Assembly (NCBI GenBank): GCA_021464415.1
Contig: CM038467.1
Location: forward strand, 65,725,159 to 65,789,158
Direction of reading: 5' to 3'
From: Lonicera japonica
Lineage: Eukaryota; Streptophyta; Magnoliopsida; Dipsacales; Caprifoliaceae
DNA length: 64,000 bases
Shown here: in pieces, positions 46,344 to 57,900 of the stretch
How positions within the stretch are numbered: the first letter of the stretch is position 1
Layout: every line of letters starts with the position of its first letter
The notes under the pieces: model-generated
Seen by the model: only the letters and a program-made list of their open reading frames with translations
What the model was told of the DNA's origin: nothing
The model's database searches: none
Position numbers and translations under genes: made by a program

Positions 46344-47484
46344 CCCCCCCCCCCTCAAACTCAAGAAGGCTTGTGGAGCACTCTAAGTTTGGAGAAGAAC
46401 AAGCTGAGTAGACAAACTAGCACGTTGGCGAACGAGCAGAGCGAGCCGACGAAGAGGACCGAGTCTTCGAGAATTCCGACAGGAAAAACTGGAACATAAA
46501 ACTGGAACAGGAAAAGAAAACTGAAACAGGAATAGAAAACTTGGTTTGAGTAGAAAAACTGGAAAAAAAATGGATCTGGGTAAAAAAACTGGATCGTTTG
46601 AATAAAAGAAAAACTGGATCGTCGGAATAAAAGAAAAAAAACTGGATCATCTTAATAAAAGAAAAATTGGATCGTCTGAGTAAAAGAAAAACTAGATCGT
46701 CTAAGTACCCGCCCTCACGTGCAACCCCATACTCTCACATGGAGAGCAGATGGGAACAGGATTACATAGAAGCAAAGTTCGAATTAAATAAAAATATTGG
46801 GGTCAAAACGGGAATAACTGAAAAAGTTGGTTTAGGGCTGACGTGGCAGTTGACGGAGACTTGAACGGGCTAACGTGGCAGTCAACAGAGACTGAGAAAG
46901 GATGACGTGGCAGATGACGTAGGCAGAAGAGAGGCGGCGCGTGGGTTGTAACGTGGATTAGGCAAATGAATACTCGCAGTGCGTGAGAGCGCGTGGGACA
47001 GTTTTGGGGTTGGTTCGAATGGTGTTTTGATCGTCGTGAAGAAACGATGAGGATGATGTATGGTTTTCTTGGGTATGTGTTTTGGATTGGTCGACGTACG
47101 AGTTGTGATTTCAACTGTGGATTTCAGGCAGTGGCGAGTGACGCTGGCAGGTACACTCTTCGCGTGTGGAAGCGCGTTAGTGGTCTGATTAGACTGTACT
47201 TGACGGATTTGGAATCGTCTGTGTAAGACGATAAAGATTTTATGGGTGGTGTGTGATTTCGGGATAGGAAAGTGTTGGCAGCGGGTGGGTTTAATGGGGT
47301 TTAGTGGTGGTTGAAGCTGCGTGGTGGATTTAATGGGGTTTAATGGTGGTTGAAGCTGCGTGGTCCGGTTTATTCGGCTAGATGTTGTGATGGGTGACAG
47401 CAAGGTTTGGAGGCCTGGTGGTCGACGATATGCATCTCCCATCGGTGAACGGAAAAGAGTGAGGATCTTACACCTCTGATACTA

Positions 47485-47693
47485 CGTTAACTTGACGAGA
47501 GAGATGGAGAGACAAGAGAAAGATATATTGAATTGATGATAAACTATTACAAGGAAGATGGCCTTATATAGGCTTGTAAGAGACATAAATAAGGAAAGCA
47601 GAATCACCTAGATATGGAATATAGAATCAAGGGGAATTGAGAATTGATTATATCAATTATATACCTAATCTAAGATATTTATATATGTTAACA
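47485..47693 (-). repeat. 5' LTR of the TRIM-like element (209 bp)
   Basis: Shares about 115 bp with 46023..46140 (TTAACTTGACGAGAGAGATG onward, including GGCCTTATATAGGCTTGTAAG), with a 4-bp indel. The minus-strand TATATAAGG fits a TATA box. The remaining half has no counterpart at the other end. Confidence 0.85.
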
Positions 47694-47698
47694 TGAGG

Positions 47699-48169
47699 AG
47701 TCACATTGTTACCTTGATCCATAATATATATATATATACAAAAATTTAGAAATATTTTTAGAATTGCGCATCATCATGAGATCATCTGTGAGAAATTTGG
47801 AAATTAGTGGCAAAATAAATTTGGTTTCACACACGGGGTGACTTTCTGTTCGAGCCATGAGAACACCTTTCCCCCTCCATACCAACCCCCCCCCGAACCA
47901 CCATGGGTATCATTGTAAAGCCTATATCGATTTTTTTATTTATTTTTTATTAATAAATCTAGTTTCTATTAGCAACAAATTGTGCCAATAAACGATAGTA
48001 TCCACTAAAAAGATTTCAATAATAGCAAACAAGATAGTTATCGTATAAGTATAACTTGGTATCTCTAACGACGATGTAGAGTTGTCGTAAGACATTTTGC
48101 CGCTTTAGAAGTTCACACTAAAGATATTAGTGACAATATTTTTGACGTTGTTTTAAGTGGAAAACTTTG
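47699..48169. other. intergenic, no gene seen
   Basis: Short spacer with an AT run (47727..47740) and C-rich tracts near 47870-47900. Confidence 0.5.
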
Positions 48170-48184
48170 TCTCACTAGGCCCAA

Positions 48185-48870
48185 CAAGCTCTTAGGCGAC
48201 GCACATTGTCCGTCTCCTAAGCTAAGTATGTGCGTCTCCTAAGAGTCGGGCGACGAACAAGCCGTCGCCTAAGAGCCGTCGCCTAAGTTGCGTCGCCTAA
48301 GCTCTTAGGCGACGTACAAACATTGGTTCGTCTCCTAAGAAGATCTTAAGCGACGTTCATAGTGTTCGTCTCCTAAGATCTTAGGAGACGCACATTGACC
48401 AATGTGCGTCGCCTAAGAGTCCCACTTAGGAGTCGCACTTTGATCAATGTACGTCGCCTAAGAGTCCCACTTAGGAGACGCACATTGGTCAATGTACGTC
48501 TCCTAAGTGTGATTCTTAGGCGACGCACATTGGTCAATGTCCGTCTCCTTAGTGAGACTCTTAGGAGACGCACATTGGTCAATGTACGGCGCCTAAGAAT
48601 CCCACTTAGGAGACATACATTGACCAATGTGCGTCTCCTAATAGTCTCACTAAGGAGACGTACATTGGTCAATGTACGTCGCCTAAGAGTCCCACTTAGG
48701 AGACGTAGTGACCAATGTGCGTCTCCTAAGAGTCTCACTAAGGAGACGTACAATGATCAATGTACGTCTGCTAAGAGTACCGCTTAGGAGACGTACATTG
48801 ACCAATGTGCGTCTCCTAAGAGTCTCACTAAGGAGACGTACATTGATCAATGTGCGTCGCCTAAGTGAGT
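48185..48870. repeat. left subterminal hairpin array of the CACTA element
   Basis: Units of about 45-60 bp, each an inverted repeat such as CTTAGGAGACGCACATTGGT with CAATGTACGTCTCCTAAG, separated by short GTGATT/GAGTCTC-like spacers. Stem variants alternate between GGCGACG and GGAGACG. More than ten units. Because each unit is palindromic, both strands stay open and show RRRTL..VRLL repeats; these frames are not genes. Confidence 0.92.
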
Positions 48871-49190
48871 GACCATAATTTTAAGAAATGCTAAAATTAC
48901 AGTAACCCATGCAGCCAAACTGCATTTTATGTATAACACTGCATTTTATACGAAAAACAGTATGTAATCCCAAGCAAAGAATTCTAAAACACCATATAAT
49001 TCACAAACATAACAACGAATTCTAAAACACCATAATTCACAAAATCATATTACAATTCACAAAACTACATCAATGTAATTCACAAAATTTCATAAAAGTC
49101 TCAAAATACTCAAAATATACAATCACAAAATGTTCAAAGAAAAAAAAAACTTAAAGTCTCAAAATAAAAAAAAACATTTTCATTAACCTT

Positions 49191-49320
49191 TTACTGTTGG
49201 CGGGAAGTAGACTCGCCACCGGAAACATTTCCTCTAAGTAGTAGCCGAACCTAAGCTTGCATTTCTTCCATTGCGCATTGTTGTTCGGCCTTGAATTCCC
49301 GCATTTTCTCGGAGTGGGCC
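49191..49320 (-). pseudogene. possible last exon of a CACTA transposase-associated ORF
   Basis: After an acceptor-like TTGCAG (49326..49321) the minus strand reads AHSEKMREFKAEQQCAMEEM, an in-frame TAG, then VRLLLRGNVSGG and a terminal TAA at 49193..49191. A Gln/Glu/Met-rich coiled tail of this kind ends many plant Ptta/En/Spm (Transposase_24) proteins. Short and broken, so tentative. Confidence 0.35.
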
Positions 49321-49397
49321 TGCAATACGATACAACATTTAAAAACAATTCATTCAATTAATGTAAACAATAATAGTATTAATAATAATAATAAGTA

Positions 49398-49408
49398 GTA
49401 GTAACAAT

Positions 49409-49480
<72 letters not shown>

Positions 49481-49540
49481 AGTAGTAGTAGTATTATTAT
49501 GATTAATTATAAGTAGTAGTATTAATAATGTAGTAGTAGT

Positions 49541-49597
<57 letters not shown>

Positions 49598-49605
49598 AGT
49601 GGTAG
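49398..49605. repeat. ATT trinucleotide microsatellite (compound)
   Basis: Long ATT runs with AGTAGT interruptions, inside the CACTA element. Confidence 0.95.
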
Positions 49606-50322
49606 TAGTATTATTAGTATAAGTAGTACACTACATCCAAAGGGCTCTTAGTCGACGTACAGTGTACGTCACCCAAGTATGTATATGCATCGCTGAGAAT
49701 AATATATTAATGGTAAACATTCCTGAGAATAATAAGATCTAAATATTAATGGTAAAATGAAGATGACAATTTTTATAACAAAGGAAAAACAATAAGGCTA
49801 AGTAATGAGTAAACATTGCATAAAAATCCCAAAACACTATATCCACTGCTGAGAATAATTTTTAATAAAAAAGAAAAATACAACCTTAAATTGGCTCATA
49901 AAAGTGATTTTATAGAAACAAAAAGTGGCTGCAGCAAGGGTTTTCAACACTAGCAAAAGATGGTATCTCAAATGACAAAATTAATCTTACGTGTAAGAGG
50001 GCGGGGCCCAATCGGGCTGAGTTTCTTGAAGCTCGAGCTTGGCCAGAATTTTAATTCGAGCTGTGAACTTTGTTCAAATTCTACTCGGATCAAACTCAAC
50101 TAACACTCGATTCAGAATTTAGCGGGTCATTACTAGCAGAGTCGGCTGATACAAGCTTTTGGTGAAATAAATTATTGTACCTAGCTCCTTTGGTAGATTC
50201 ATCACCTCGTACAGACACAAGCAAGCGTGGCCTGATAGTAAATCAGTTGCATAGTTATGAGCAATAGTATAAATGAATGTTACTGATTGAGAACGCTCAA
50301 AGAAATTCAACAATAATTATAC

Positions 50323-50438
50323 CTCCAGGCAAAAGTTGATAACTCCTCGAGAATATAGACATTCATACTTGAAAGTTTATGAGATAAGAATACTGCAAAT
50401 TTGTCTACACCTTGATGAAGAAACTGAGCACAACGCAC
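50323..50438 (-). pseudogene. exon-like fragment of unknown origin inside the CACTA element
   Basis: Minus strand between AG (50440..50439) and GT (50322..50321) is open in one frame and reads RCAQFLHQGVDKFAVFLSHK then LSSMNVYILEELSTFAWR. Another open stretch with VTFIYTIAHNYATDLLSGHA follows at about 50280-50180. Both look more protein-like than the surrounding AT-rich DNA. I do not recognise the family; the gap between them is too short for a plant intron. Confidence 0.3.
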
Positions 50439-51453
50439 CTAACATCAATTTTAAAAAAAAATTAATCAACAAATCAAGTTTTGACTAATACAAACTCTAA
50501 TTCTTTCTCATTTCAAAACAATCAGGATATGTTTTTGCAGCAATTCAAGTTAATTTCGTGAAGCAACAAAGTAATGAAGTTGTATTATCAGAATACGTAG
50601 AGTGGATTTGAAGGAAAAATAGGAAATGTGGAGATCAGAGGAGAGTAAAAAGGAACACAATTCACCTGAATCTGAGGAGTTGATCGATACACAGCAGCAA
50701 ACAGATACACAGCAAAATAATCCGCAATCTCTTATTTCAAAAACCCCAAAATCCTAATCAAACTCAACAAAATAATTAATCAAAGTAAGAGAGTATCAAA
50801 GTAAACTCTCAGCTAGCTCTAAGAGATGGAATTAATTCAGGTTCCGCTCGATCAATCCTTCTTTAATTAAGAATAAACTTGTTGGGAGGAAGCATATGTA
50901 AAATTCAAAGGGTGATCCCAAGCATATGTGAAAACTAAAATGGAATAATTCATCTTGCACTGAAGTTGTACAGTTTTTTTCCTTCTCATCCCCAAGGCAA
51001 TTCGAAATATAGGCCACGTATAACATAGATTGCCACTAAAATAATCTCTACCTACATTAAATTGTAACCAACTAATAGCAGAAGGTATTTGGTCACCCAA
51101 CACCACAGTTTTCCTTGCCCTATTAGCAGTAAATGGAATAATATATACATCAGTGTTTCAATAGCAGAGGTATTTGGTACCAAATTTCTAACACTAAATC
51201 ACAAAAATGCATAACTTAACTAATTTATCACTCACTTATTTTACTAACCTAGTTTATTTATTCAACAAAAATTTTTTACTCATAAACCCGTCCCCGTCCC
51301 TCAATTTTTTCTATCTTCTTCAATAAACCCAACCCCCCACCCTCAATACCAATAAAAGCTCCAAATTCCATCTCCTCTCCACAAACAATTACCAAAAACA
51401 TTATTTCTCACAAACCCATTACCCAAAACCAATCCAAAAATCGGTCATCATTA

Positions 51454-51555
51454 ATGGCTAATCAAGAACATGAAGAATCAAGAAAGCTTCAGTACCCACT
51501 TGACTCAAATATTTACAAAATCCTCAATGAAATTGGCCGAGGGCTAAGGGTATGA
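51454..51555 (+). pseudogene. first-exon fragment resembling a STE20/GCK-type protein kinase
   Basis: ATG at 51454 opens 33 codons. After a hydrophilic start comes YPLDSNIYKILNEIGRG, which fits the start of a plant STE20-like kinase domain (a YPL-x-S-x-x-YKI-x-x-EIG-x-G pattern, beginning of the Gly-rich loop). The frame ends where AGG/GTATGAG forms a splice donor, so a first exon with its intron start appears to have been copied as DNA. The upstream ~200 bp (CCTC- and CAAA-rich) looks like a 5' UTR. The rest of the kinase is absent. Confidence 0.5.
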
Positions 51556-53569
51556 GAAGCATGTAATAGTAGAACTCATCAAAGAGATAAACAATAGGTG
51601 GCGGTGAGTCTTACCTCAAGCAGAGGATCTTGGAGGAGGGCGGTGGCCTGCGTAGGACGGGAGTAGGACGGGCGATGAGTGAGAGGCGGGGAGACTAGGA
51701 GAGGAGAGACTGGGAGTGAGACCGTGAGAGGCGGAGGCAGGCCAGTGGCGGTGGCGGTGGCGGTGGCAGTGGGTGAGAGGCGGGCAGCGGCAGAGAGAGT
51801 GTGAGAATGAGAGTTGCTTTTAGTTTTTGTGAAATGGGGATTTTTTTTCCCCAATTTGTAGTTTTAACTTTTTGCTTTTTGCCTCCAAATAAAAAATTTC
51901 CCTTTTTTTTTTCGTGAAAAATTCAAAAAAAATTTAAAATCTTAAGAGACATACTAATTTATGTGTGTCGCTAAAGAATTACACTTAGGAGACATACATA
52001 TATTAAGTATGTCGCTTAAGAGTTTTTAATTTTTAATTTTTAAAATTAAATTTATTTTTTATTTTTTATATTTATTTTACTCATTTATTATTTATATGTT
52101 AAAATGATTTTTTATTTTTTAATTTATTTTATAGAAAATGTTTTTTTGGGTGATAAATTTTTTTTTTTCATAAAAGATAAAGAAATACAAAAAATATCAA
52201 TTTACAAAAATAAGTATGAGATATAGGAATTACTTAACTAATTTTTTTTATTTCTCAAAACAAAAATTATTTTTTTATCATTTTAATTTAATTTCATCTT
52301 ATTATCAATAAAACCTCAAAGTAGCTTTATCTTAAAAGAAAAAATTGGATGAGAGTTGGACAGCATTTTTACTTTGGCCTCTTATTGCTAAGCATAAAAT
52401 TTAATGGAGTTTTTAAAATATGTAACTTGTAATAGGTAAAAAATAAAGAATTATTTCATTGAAGTTAAGCATGTGTTTACCGCTTATTTTTATATAATAA
52501 GTTCTGATTTGATTATATATATATATATATATTTAACATGTGTTCCCCCTACTGCATCACTTAAGGTCCTCCTACAACGAGTGATCTAATCGATTCTAAG
52601 AGCGACTAGGCCATTAATAGGGTGTTTTATCAAATAGGGTTCTTGGGTGTTCAAATGTCAAATAAGGGGAAACTCTATTTGACGCACATTGGTTGGAGAA
52701 ATGACTTATCTACAACAATAGTAAAACCGATCAATTAAATTACAAATAATAACAATACAACATCAATTGTAGTCATCATCATCACTCTGATCTTGATATA
52801 AGATTGCTATAATTATTTTTTTCAATTGTATATGGTGAAAAGTTATCATGTTGTAGTATAACTACTTTTAAATTTAGTTATAGTGTAATAATTAGTATTA
52901 TAAATGATTTATTTTGAAAATTAATATCGTACATTTTTAAAAATATTCATTACAAACTTTATTTTCATAATTAAATCAAATACATAATTAAACACAATAT
53001 CTATATAAACACAAAAATTAGTAAAAAATTAATATTAATAAGAGATAGAGTACCTAAAGATCAAACAAGCATTTAATGAGGAAAATAATGTTGATTTTTA
53101 CCTGCCCAATTATATTTTAGTAATAATTATTTTAATGAGGAAAAATTAAATACTACTTTAATTTACCACTTTTCATTTAGAAATAAAAAGTAAAACTAAA
53201 CATCACATACATGTCTTCTCATATTTTGAGTAAATATAAATTTAATCATTTCACTTAATTAATAACGTTTACAACAATAGCCCTGTTTGTCTCTAATCCT
53301 TTGCCCAAGCCTACACTATTGAAGGCTAAGAAACCTGCCCCCTTGTGGACCGTATTACAACTGTTACAGACTTGTCTACCATCGGGCTTTGACTGTTACG
53401 GTGAGTGACACTCGATTTCCAACAGTCAAGTGCTGAAAATCGATTTTATTCCCCAAGGAAAAATAGAAGCAAGATTATCTAACGTGGTTGTGTAAATTGG
53501 CTTTGTATTTTACACAACCTTAGTTCTAAACTATTAGATGAGTTTTATACACACGTCAAGATGTCACAT

Positions 53570-53940
53570 CTAGGTTAAAACACTTACACCAATAATATAC
53601 ACACAATCAACTCTTACATACCAAGAATTTTGTTTACATTAAAAATGCTATAACTTAAAATAAGAAATTCAAAATTTAATATTTAAAATCTACTAATCAA
53701 GATCAATTAAACAAGATCCATCAAGACAATAGAATTTTGTCACAAAAAAAATGAAGAAAAATTATTGAGTAACATTGAATCTAAAACACTCACACTAATA
53801 ATATACACACAACCAACTCTTTACATACCAATAATTTTGTTTACATTAGAAATGCTATAATGAAGAATTTTGTTTACATTAAAAATGCTATAACTTAAAA
53901 TAAAATTTTCAAAATTTAATATTTAAAATCTACTAATGGC
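53570..53940. repeat. tandem pieces of MITE-like sequence inside the CACTA element
   Basis: Blocks such as AAAAATGCTATAACTTAAAATAA, ATCAAGATCAATTAAACAAGATCCATCAAG and TTTACATACCAAtAATTTTG appear twice (about 53580-53760 and 53780-53940). The first blocks also match the interior of the MITE at 5025..5564 (near 5265-5345). Confidence 0.6.
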
Positions 53941-55074
53941 ACTTAACACATTCTCATTACTACCATCGTATATTAGAGTCAACACAAACTCTAGCATTAA
54001 AATCATTTACACCATAAATATATATAGATATATTTAGATATTTGATTCCTAGCGTTCTCTATGTATATACATATGTTTATTTGCGTTTAATTTGAAGAAC
54101 ATAGAGTTTGTTTATTTAATTGTACGTATAGGTGATGAACGAATAAAGAAGTCATCCTCAAAAGTTGTCAAAGCATAAAATGTGTAGGGGTGTACACTAC
54201 ATATATAACACAAACTCAGAAATAGTCTCTCATTTTTAATGGAAACAGAAACGCATTTAAGAATAATTGTGTATATTTAAGAATAAATGCGTCTTGGATA
54301 GGATCATATTGCAAACAAATCGGATTAACATAAATTTATATCTGATTTGTTAATCAAAGGCCTAACTGGTTCGGATTGGATTTGGATATACGGATATGTT
54401 TTCCTTAATTTATATTTTGTTATAGATTATTGACTTTCAATAAATCAAAGAAGAGAGAATGTTTAACATAAATAATTTAGACCTGAAGGTTCATGATTTA
54501 TACTTTTGAAACTTAAATTTCATAATTATTATTTTAGACTTGAAAATTCGTAAAATACCAATATTTGTTATGAAACTTGAAGTTCTCTAATCATAATTAC
54601 TTACTTAAAGTTCTTTAATCATTAATTTAGATCTGAAATTTTATGTCATTATTTTGGATCTAAAGTTCCTGGTTTGTTATTTTAGACTTGAAGTTCCAAA
54701 AAAAATGTCTCAATAATCATTTTGATATAAGAGGGTATTTGACCCTAAAGTTTAATAAAATATTAATGATTTAAGTTCGGGCTTTAAGTTCCTCATATTT
54801 ACTAGATTTTAATATTTTTAATTAAAATATGAGTAACATGATATTATTACATACTTTTATTTGTACAGCTAAATATAATATATCCTTTCATTTGACTAGT
54901 TCTTTAATGTTTCTCTTAATATGATTATAAGGCCTTCTAATGTCTCCTAAGTGAATTTTAAAATTAAAAAATATTTAAAATTTTGTTCAAAATTTGTAAG
55001 GCCATCCATATGATTGTAAGGCCTTCTAATCTTGTCTCCTAAGTGAATTTTAAAATATTTAAAATTTTGTTCAA

Positions 55075-56515
55075 AATTTGGGAGAGAGAAATAACTTTAG
55101 GCGATACCCATTGATCAAATGCGTCTCCTAAGTAAATTTTAAAATTTGGCTAAAAATTTAGGGGGAAAAATAACTTTAGGAGACGCACATTGATCAAAGT
55201 GCGTCTCCTAAGTGAATTTTGAATTTTCTAAATATTTAAAAATTTGTTTAAAATTTTGGTAGACTTAGGCGACGCACATTGACCAATGTACGTCTCCTAA
55301 GTGAATTTTAAATTTTGTTAAAAATTTAAGGGGGAAAATAACTTTACGAGACGCACATTGATCAAAGTGCGTCTCCTGAGTGAATTTTAAAATTTTCAAA
55401 TATTTAAAATTTTGTTAAAAATTTCGGAGGGAGAAATAACTTTAGGCGACGCACATTGATCAAAGTACGTCTCCTAAGTGAATTTAAAAATTTTGTTGAA
55501 AATTTAGGAGGGAAAATAACTTTAGGAGACGCACAATGATCAACGTGCGTCTCCTAAGAGAATTTTAAAATTTTTCGAATATTTAAAATTTTGCTGAAAA
55601 TTTTGAAGGGAGAAATAACTTTAGGCGACGCACATTGATCAAAGTGCGTCTTCTAAGTGAATTTTTAAATTTTATTAAAAATTTAGGGGGGAAAATAACT
55701 TTAGAAGACGTACATTGATCAAAGTACGTCTCCTAAGTGAATTTTAAAATTTTCCGAATATTTAAAATTTTGTTGAAAATTTCGGAGGGAGAAATAACTT
55801 TAGGCAACGCACATTAATCAAAGTGCGTCTCCTAAGTGAATTTTCAAATTTTGTTGAAAATTTAGGGGGGAAAATAACTTTAGGAGACGCACATTGATCA
55901 AAGTGTGTCTCTTAAGTGAATTTTTAATTTTTTGAATATTTAAAAAATTGTTTGAAATTTAGTGGACTTAGGCGACGCACATTGATCAACGTGCGACTCC
56001 TAAGTGAATTTTAAAATTTTGTTGAAAATTTAAGGGGAAAAATAACTTTAAGAGACGCACATTGATCAAAGTGCGTCTCCTAAGTGAATTTTGAATTTTT
56101 TGAATATTAAAAAATTTGTTTGAAATTTAGGGTTCTTAGGCGACGCACATTGACCAATGTGCGTCTTCTAAGTTTCCTCTTAGGAGACGTACATTGGTCA
56201 ATGTGCGTCGCTTAAGAACCATAACCTTTATGCGACCTACCTTTATAAGTTCGTCGCTTAACGGTTAGGTTTAGGAGACATATGATATTGGTACGTCGCC
56301 TAAGACGATACTTAGGAGACGGACTTAGTAGTGCGTCGCTTAAGACGTTTAGGTTTAGGAGACGTATGATATTGGTACGTCACTTAAGAGGATACTTAGG
56401 AGACGGACTTAGTAGTGCGTCACTTAAGTGTAGTTTTAGGAGACGTACAATAATGTACGTCGCCTAAGAAGTATCTTAGGAGACGGACTTTATTTGTGTG
56501 CGTCTCCTAAACCTC
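55075..56515. repeat. right subterminal hairpin array of the CACTA element
   Basis: About ten long units in which a palindrome (AACTTTAGGAGACGCACATTG plus ATCAAAGTGCGTCTCCTAAG) alternates with an AT-rich GTGAATTTTAAAATTTT.. spacer. Units alternate between GGCGACG and GGAGACG left arms. Nearer the terminus (56130..56515) shorter hairpins without the AT-rich spacer resemble the left array. Confidence 0.92.
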
Positions 56516-56532
56516 TTCTTGGCATAGTGTCT

Positions 56533-57109
56533 TGATCTAAAACTTAGACAACTAAATTTTGTGTCGCAACTTGCTTTCGACACCTTTTATGAACTGTTTA
56601 ACCAGTTAAGGGGTAACTATCCAACTTCTAGAAACTAGAAGGGTCACTATGAAACTAACCAACGCTTTGGGGGTAATGTGTGAATATCAAAATTCATCCA
56701 AAAAGACATATTTTTTTGATACAATCTGAAACCTAATTTTGTATGTTTCAGTTTTGTTTGATAATACCTTCTCTCTTGTTCTCTCCACTTCCCTAGCCCT
56801 CTCTCTCAAGTATGCATTAATCTCTTCTCCAATTCCTCTATGTGTAAATGTATCGAATCATGCGACACTATTGTTGCCTTCAGAATCATAATTCACTTTA
56901 GTTTTTGGGTTTTTTCTCATGTTCATCATTCACTAGATCATCATTCACTCGGATCCAATATACATCTCGGTTTGTGATCATTGTCGCATTCGGATTGTAT
57001 ATGAATTTGGCAAGTAAAGCGTTTGATTTTGACAGCATGAATTTGTTTTCATCCTTCTAAATTTCATGCTGGCGTACTCAAAAATAGACATCAAAATTCA
57101 CAATTACTT
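56533..57109. other. intergenic, no gene seen
   Basis: Spacer to the right of the CACTA element with CT-rich stretches near 56770-56810. Nothing supportable. Confidence 0.5.
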
Positions 57110-57645
57110 CTTAAGAATGCTGGTGTTGCGGATTGTATAATGATAATTAGTATTCAACTAGATTGCAGGACCTATGTTAGGTAATGACGAATGAATGAGG
57201 AATAAAGCAATAAACAAACGCATAACACCGAGAAGTAAGGTGGTTCAACAATTTACTTACTCAATAGTCACTTGTATTGTCTCTGTCTCTAGAATTGTCA
57301 GTCACTAGAAGTTTTCATAATTACCAGTAGTGGATACTGCTACACACTTCATTATTCTAAAATATATTCTAAAATTCTTTATTATAGTTGCTTTTACTAA
57401 AAAGATACCCTTAATAATAATTTGGCATCAACAAATTAAGCTATTCGTATCGTTAAGACAATTATTTTTTCACTAAAATATAATACTATTTTAAAAAGTT
57501 GTATTATATATTTTTAAAATTATATAATACTTTGACAATAACCATATATGCTTCATTTAAAGTATCACCCCATTAACAAATGAGAAATGTTTATTAGGAA
57601 AGCTTGAGTTTACTATCGCAACAATAATTTAGCACTCAAACATTC
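57110..57645. repeat. further copies of BAHD distal-flank blocks
   Basis: 57110..57240 matches 14300..14440. 57560..57645 (CACCCCATTAACAAATGagAAAT through CAACAATAATTTAGCACtCAAACATT) matches 5625..5710 and 15950..16010. No BAHD coding sequence is seen nearby in the window. Confidence 0.6.
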
Positions 57646-57788
57646 TGTTTCTTTCCCACATGCATTAATGCGTACGAATTTGTGGGATTGACGTGGGACC
57701 CAGTGAAAAAGTAACGGAGAGCATTAACAGAGCTATTGTTATTTCTTTAATTAAAAAACAAACAAATAAAGAATGGGTCTGTTGTTGC

Positions 57789-57796
<8 letters not shown>

Positions 57797-57826
<30 letters not shown>
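57797..57826. repeat. GA dinucleotide microsatellite
   Basis: About 15 GA repeats. The short frames across it are repeat artefacts. Confidence 0.95.
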
Positions 57827-57828
<2 letters not shown>

Positions 57829-57900
57829 TATATATTATCTCATTTATACACATTATTTGCTTTTGTTTTGTTTGTTTTTCATTATTTGATAACAAATAAT

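Larger units (their letters stand above)
46018..47698 (-). mobile_element. TRIM-like LTR element (46023..47693) with a chimeric 3' LTR, plus TSDs
   Basis: Outer ends are TGTTAACTTGACGAG (46023) and TATATGTTAACA (47693), flanked by a perfect duplication TGAGG (46018..46022 and 47694..47698). Read on the minus strand: 5' LTR 47693..47485, PBS-like TAGTATCAGAGG (47484..47473), a 1.1-kb interior, a polypurine tract of 11 G (46354..46344), then the 3' LTR. The 3' LTR is a composite of a second, related LTR (46343..46141) followed by the matching part of the first (46140..46023). The interior has no Gag or Pol domain; the 186-codon minus frame at 47442..46882 is Pro/Thr-rich and unrecognised. Confidence 0.85.
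48170..56532. mobile_element. CACTA (En/Spm-type) transposon, 48173..56529 plus TSDs, non-autonomous
   Basis: The left end CACTAGGCCCAACAAGCTCT and the right end, inverted, CACTATGCCAAGAAGAGG are CACTA-type termini. The flanking 3-bp duplication TCT (48170..48172 and 56530..56532) is perfect, the length expected for this superfamily. Both ends carry long subterminal arrays of hairpin units sharing the same GGAGACG/CGTCTCC stem. The 8.36-kb element has no intact transposase; only a possible last exon remains (49191..49320, minus). The interior holds gene-like fragments (50323..50438, 51454..51555), a long ATT microsatellite and MITE-like duplications. Other hairpin units occur inside at 49645-49680 and 51943-52022. 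Confidence 0.93.

Noticed and set aside
46882..47442. 186-codon minus-strand frame as a gene
   Set aside because: Lies inside the TRIM-like element just after the PBS, is Pro/Thr-rich and has no Gag or Pol motif. Kept only as part of the element.
48373..48787. Overlapping 126- and 130-codon frames on both strands with RRRTL..VRLL repeats
   Set aside because: By-products of the palindromic CACTA subterminal array; the same protein-like pattern appears on both strands.
48185..48870. CRISPR-like appearance (regular palindromic repeats with spacers)
   Set aside because: Spacers are short and themselves repeated, units alternate in stem sequence, and the array sits in a CACTA terminus of a plant genome.
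51579..51854. 91-codon minus-strand frame with TATATATA/PP repeats in protein
   Set aside because: Arises from GGCGGTGGCGGT-type and GA-rich low-complexity DNA; no domain.
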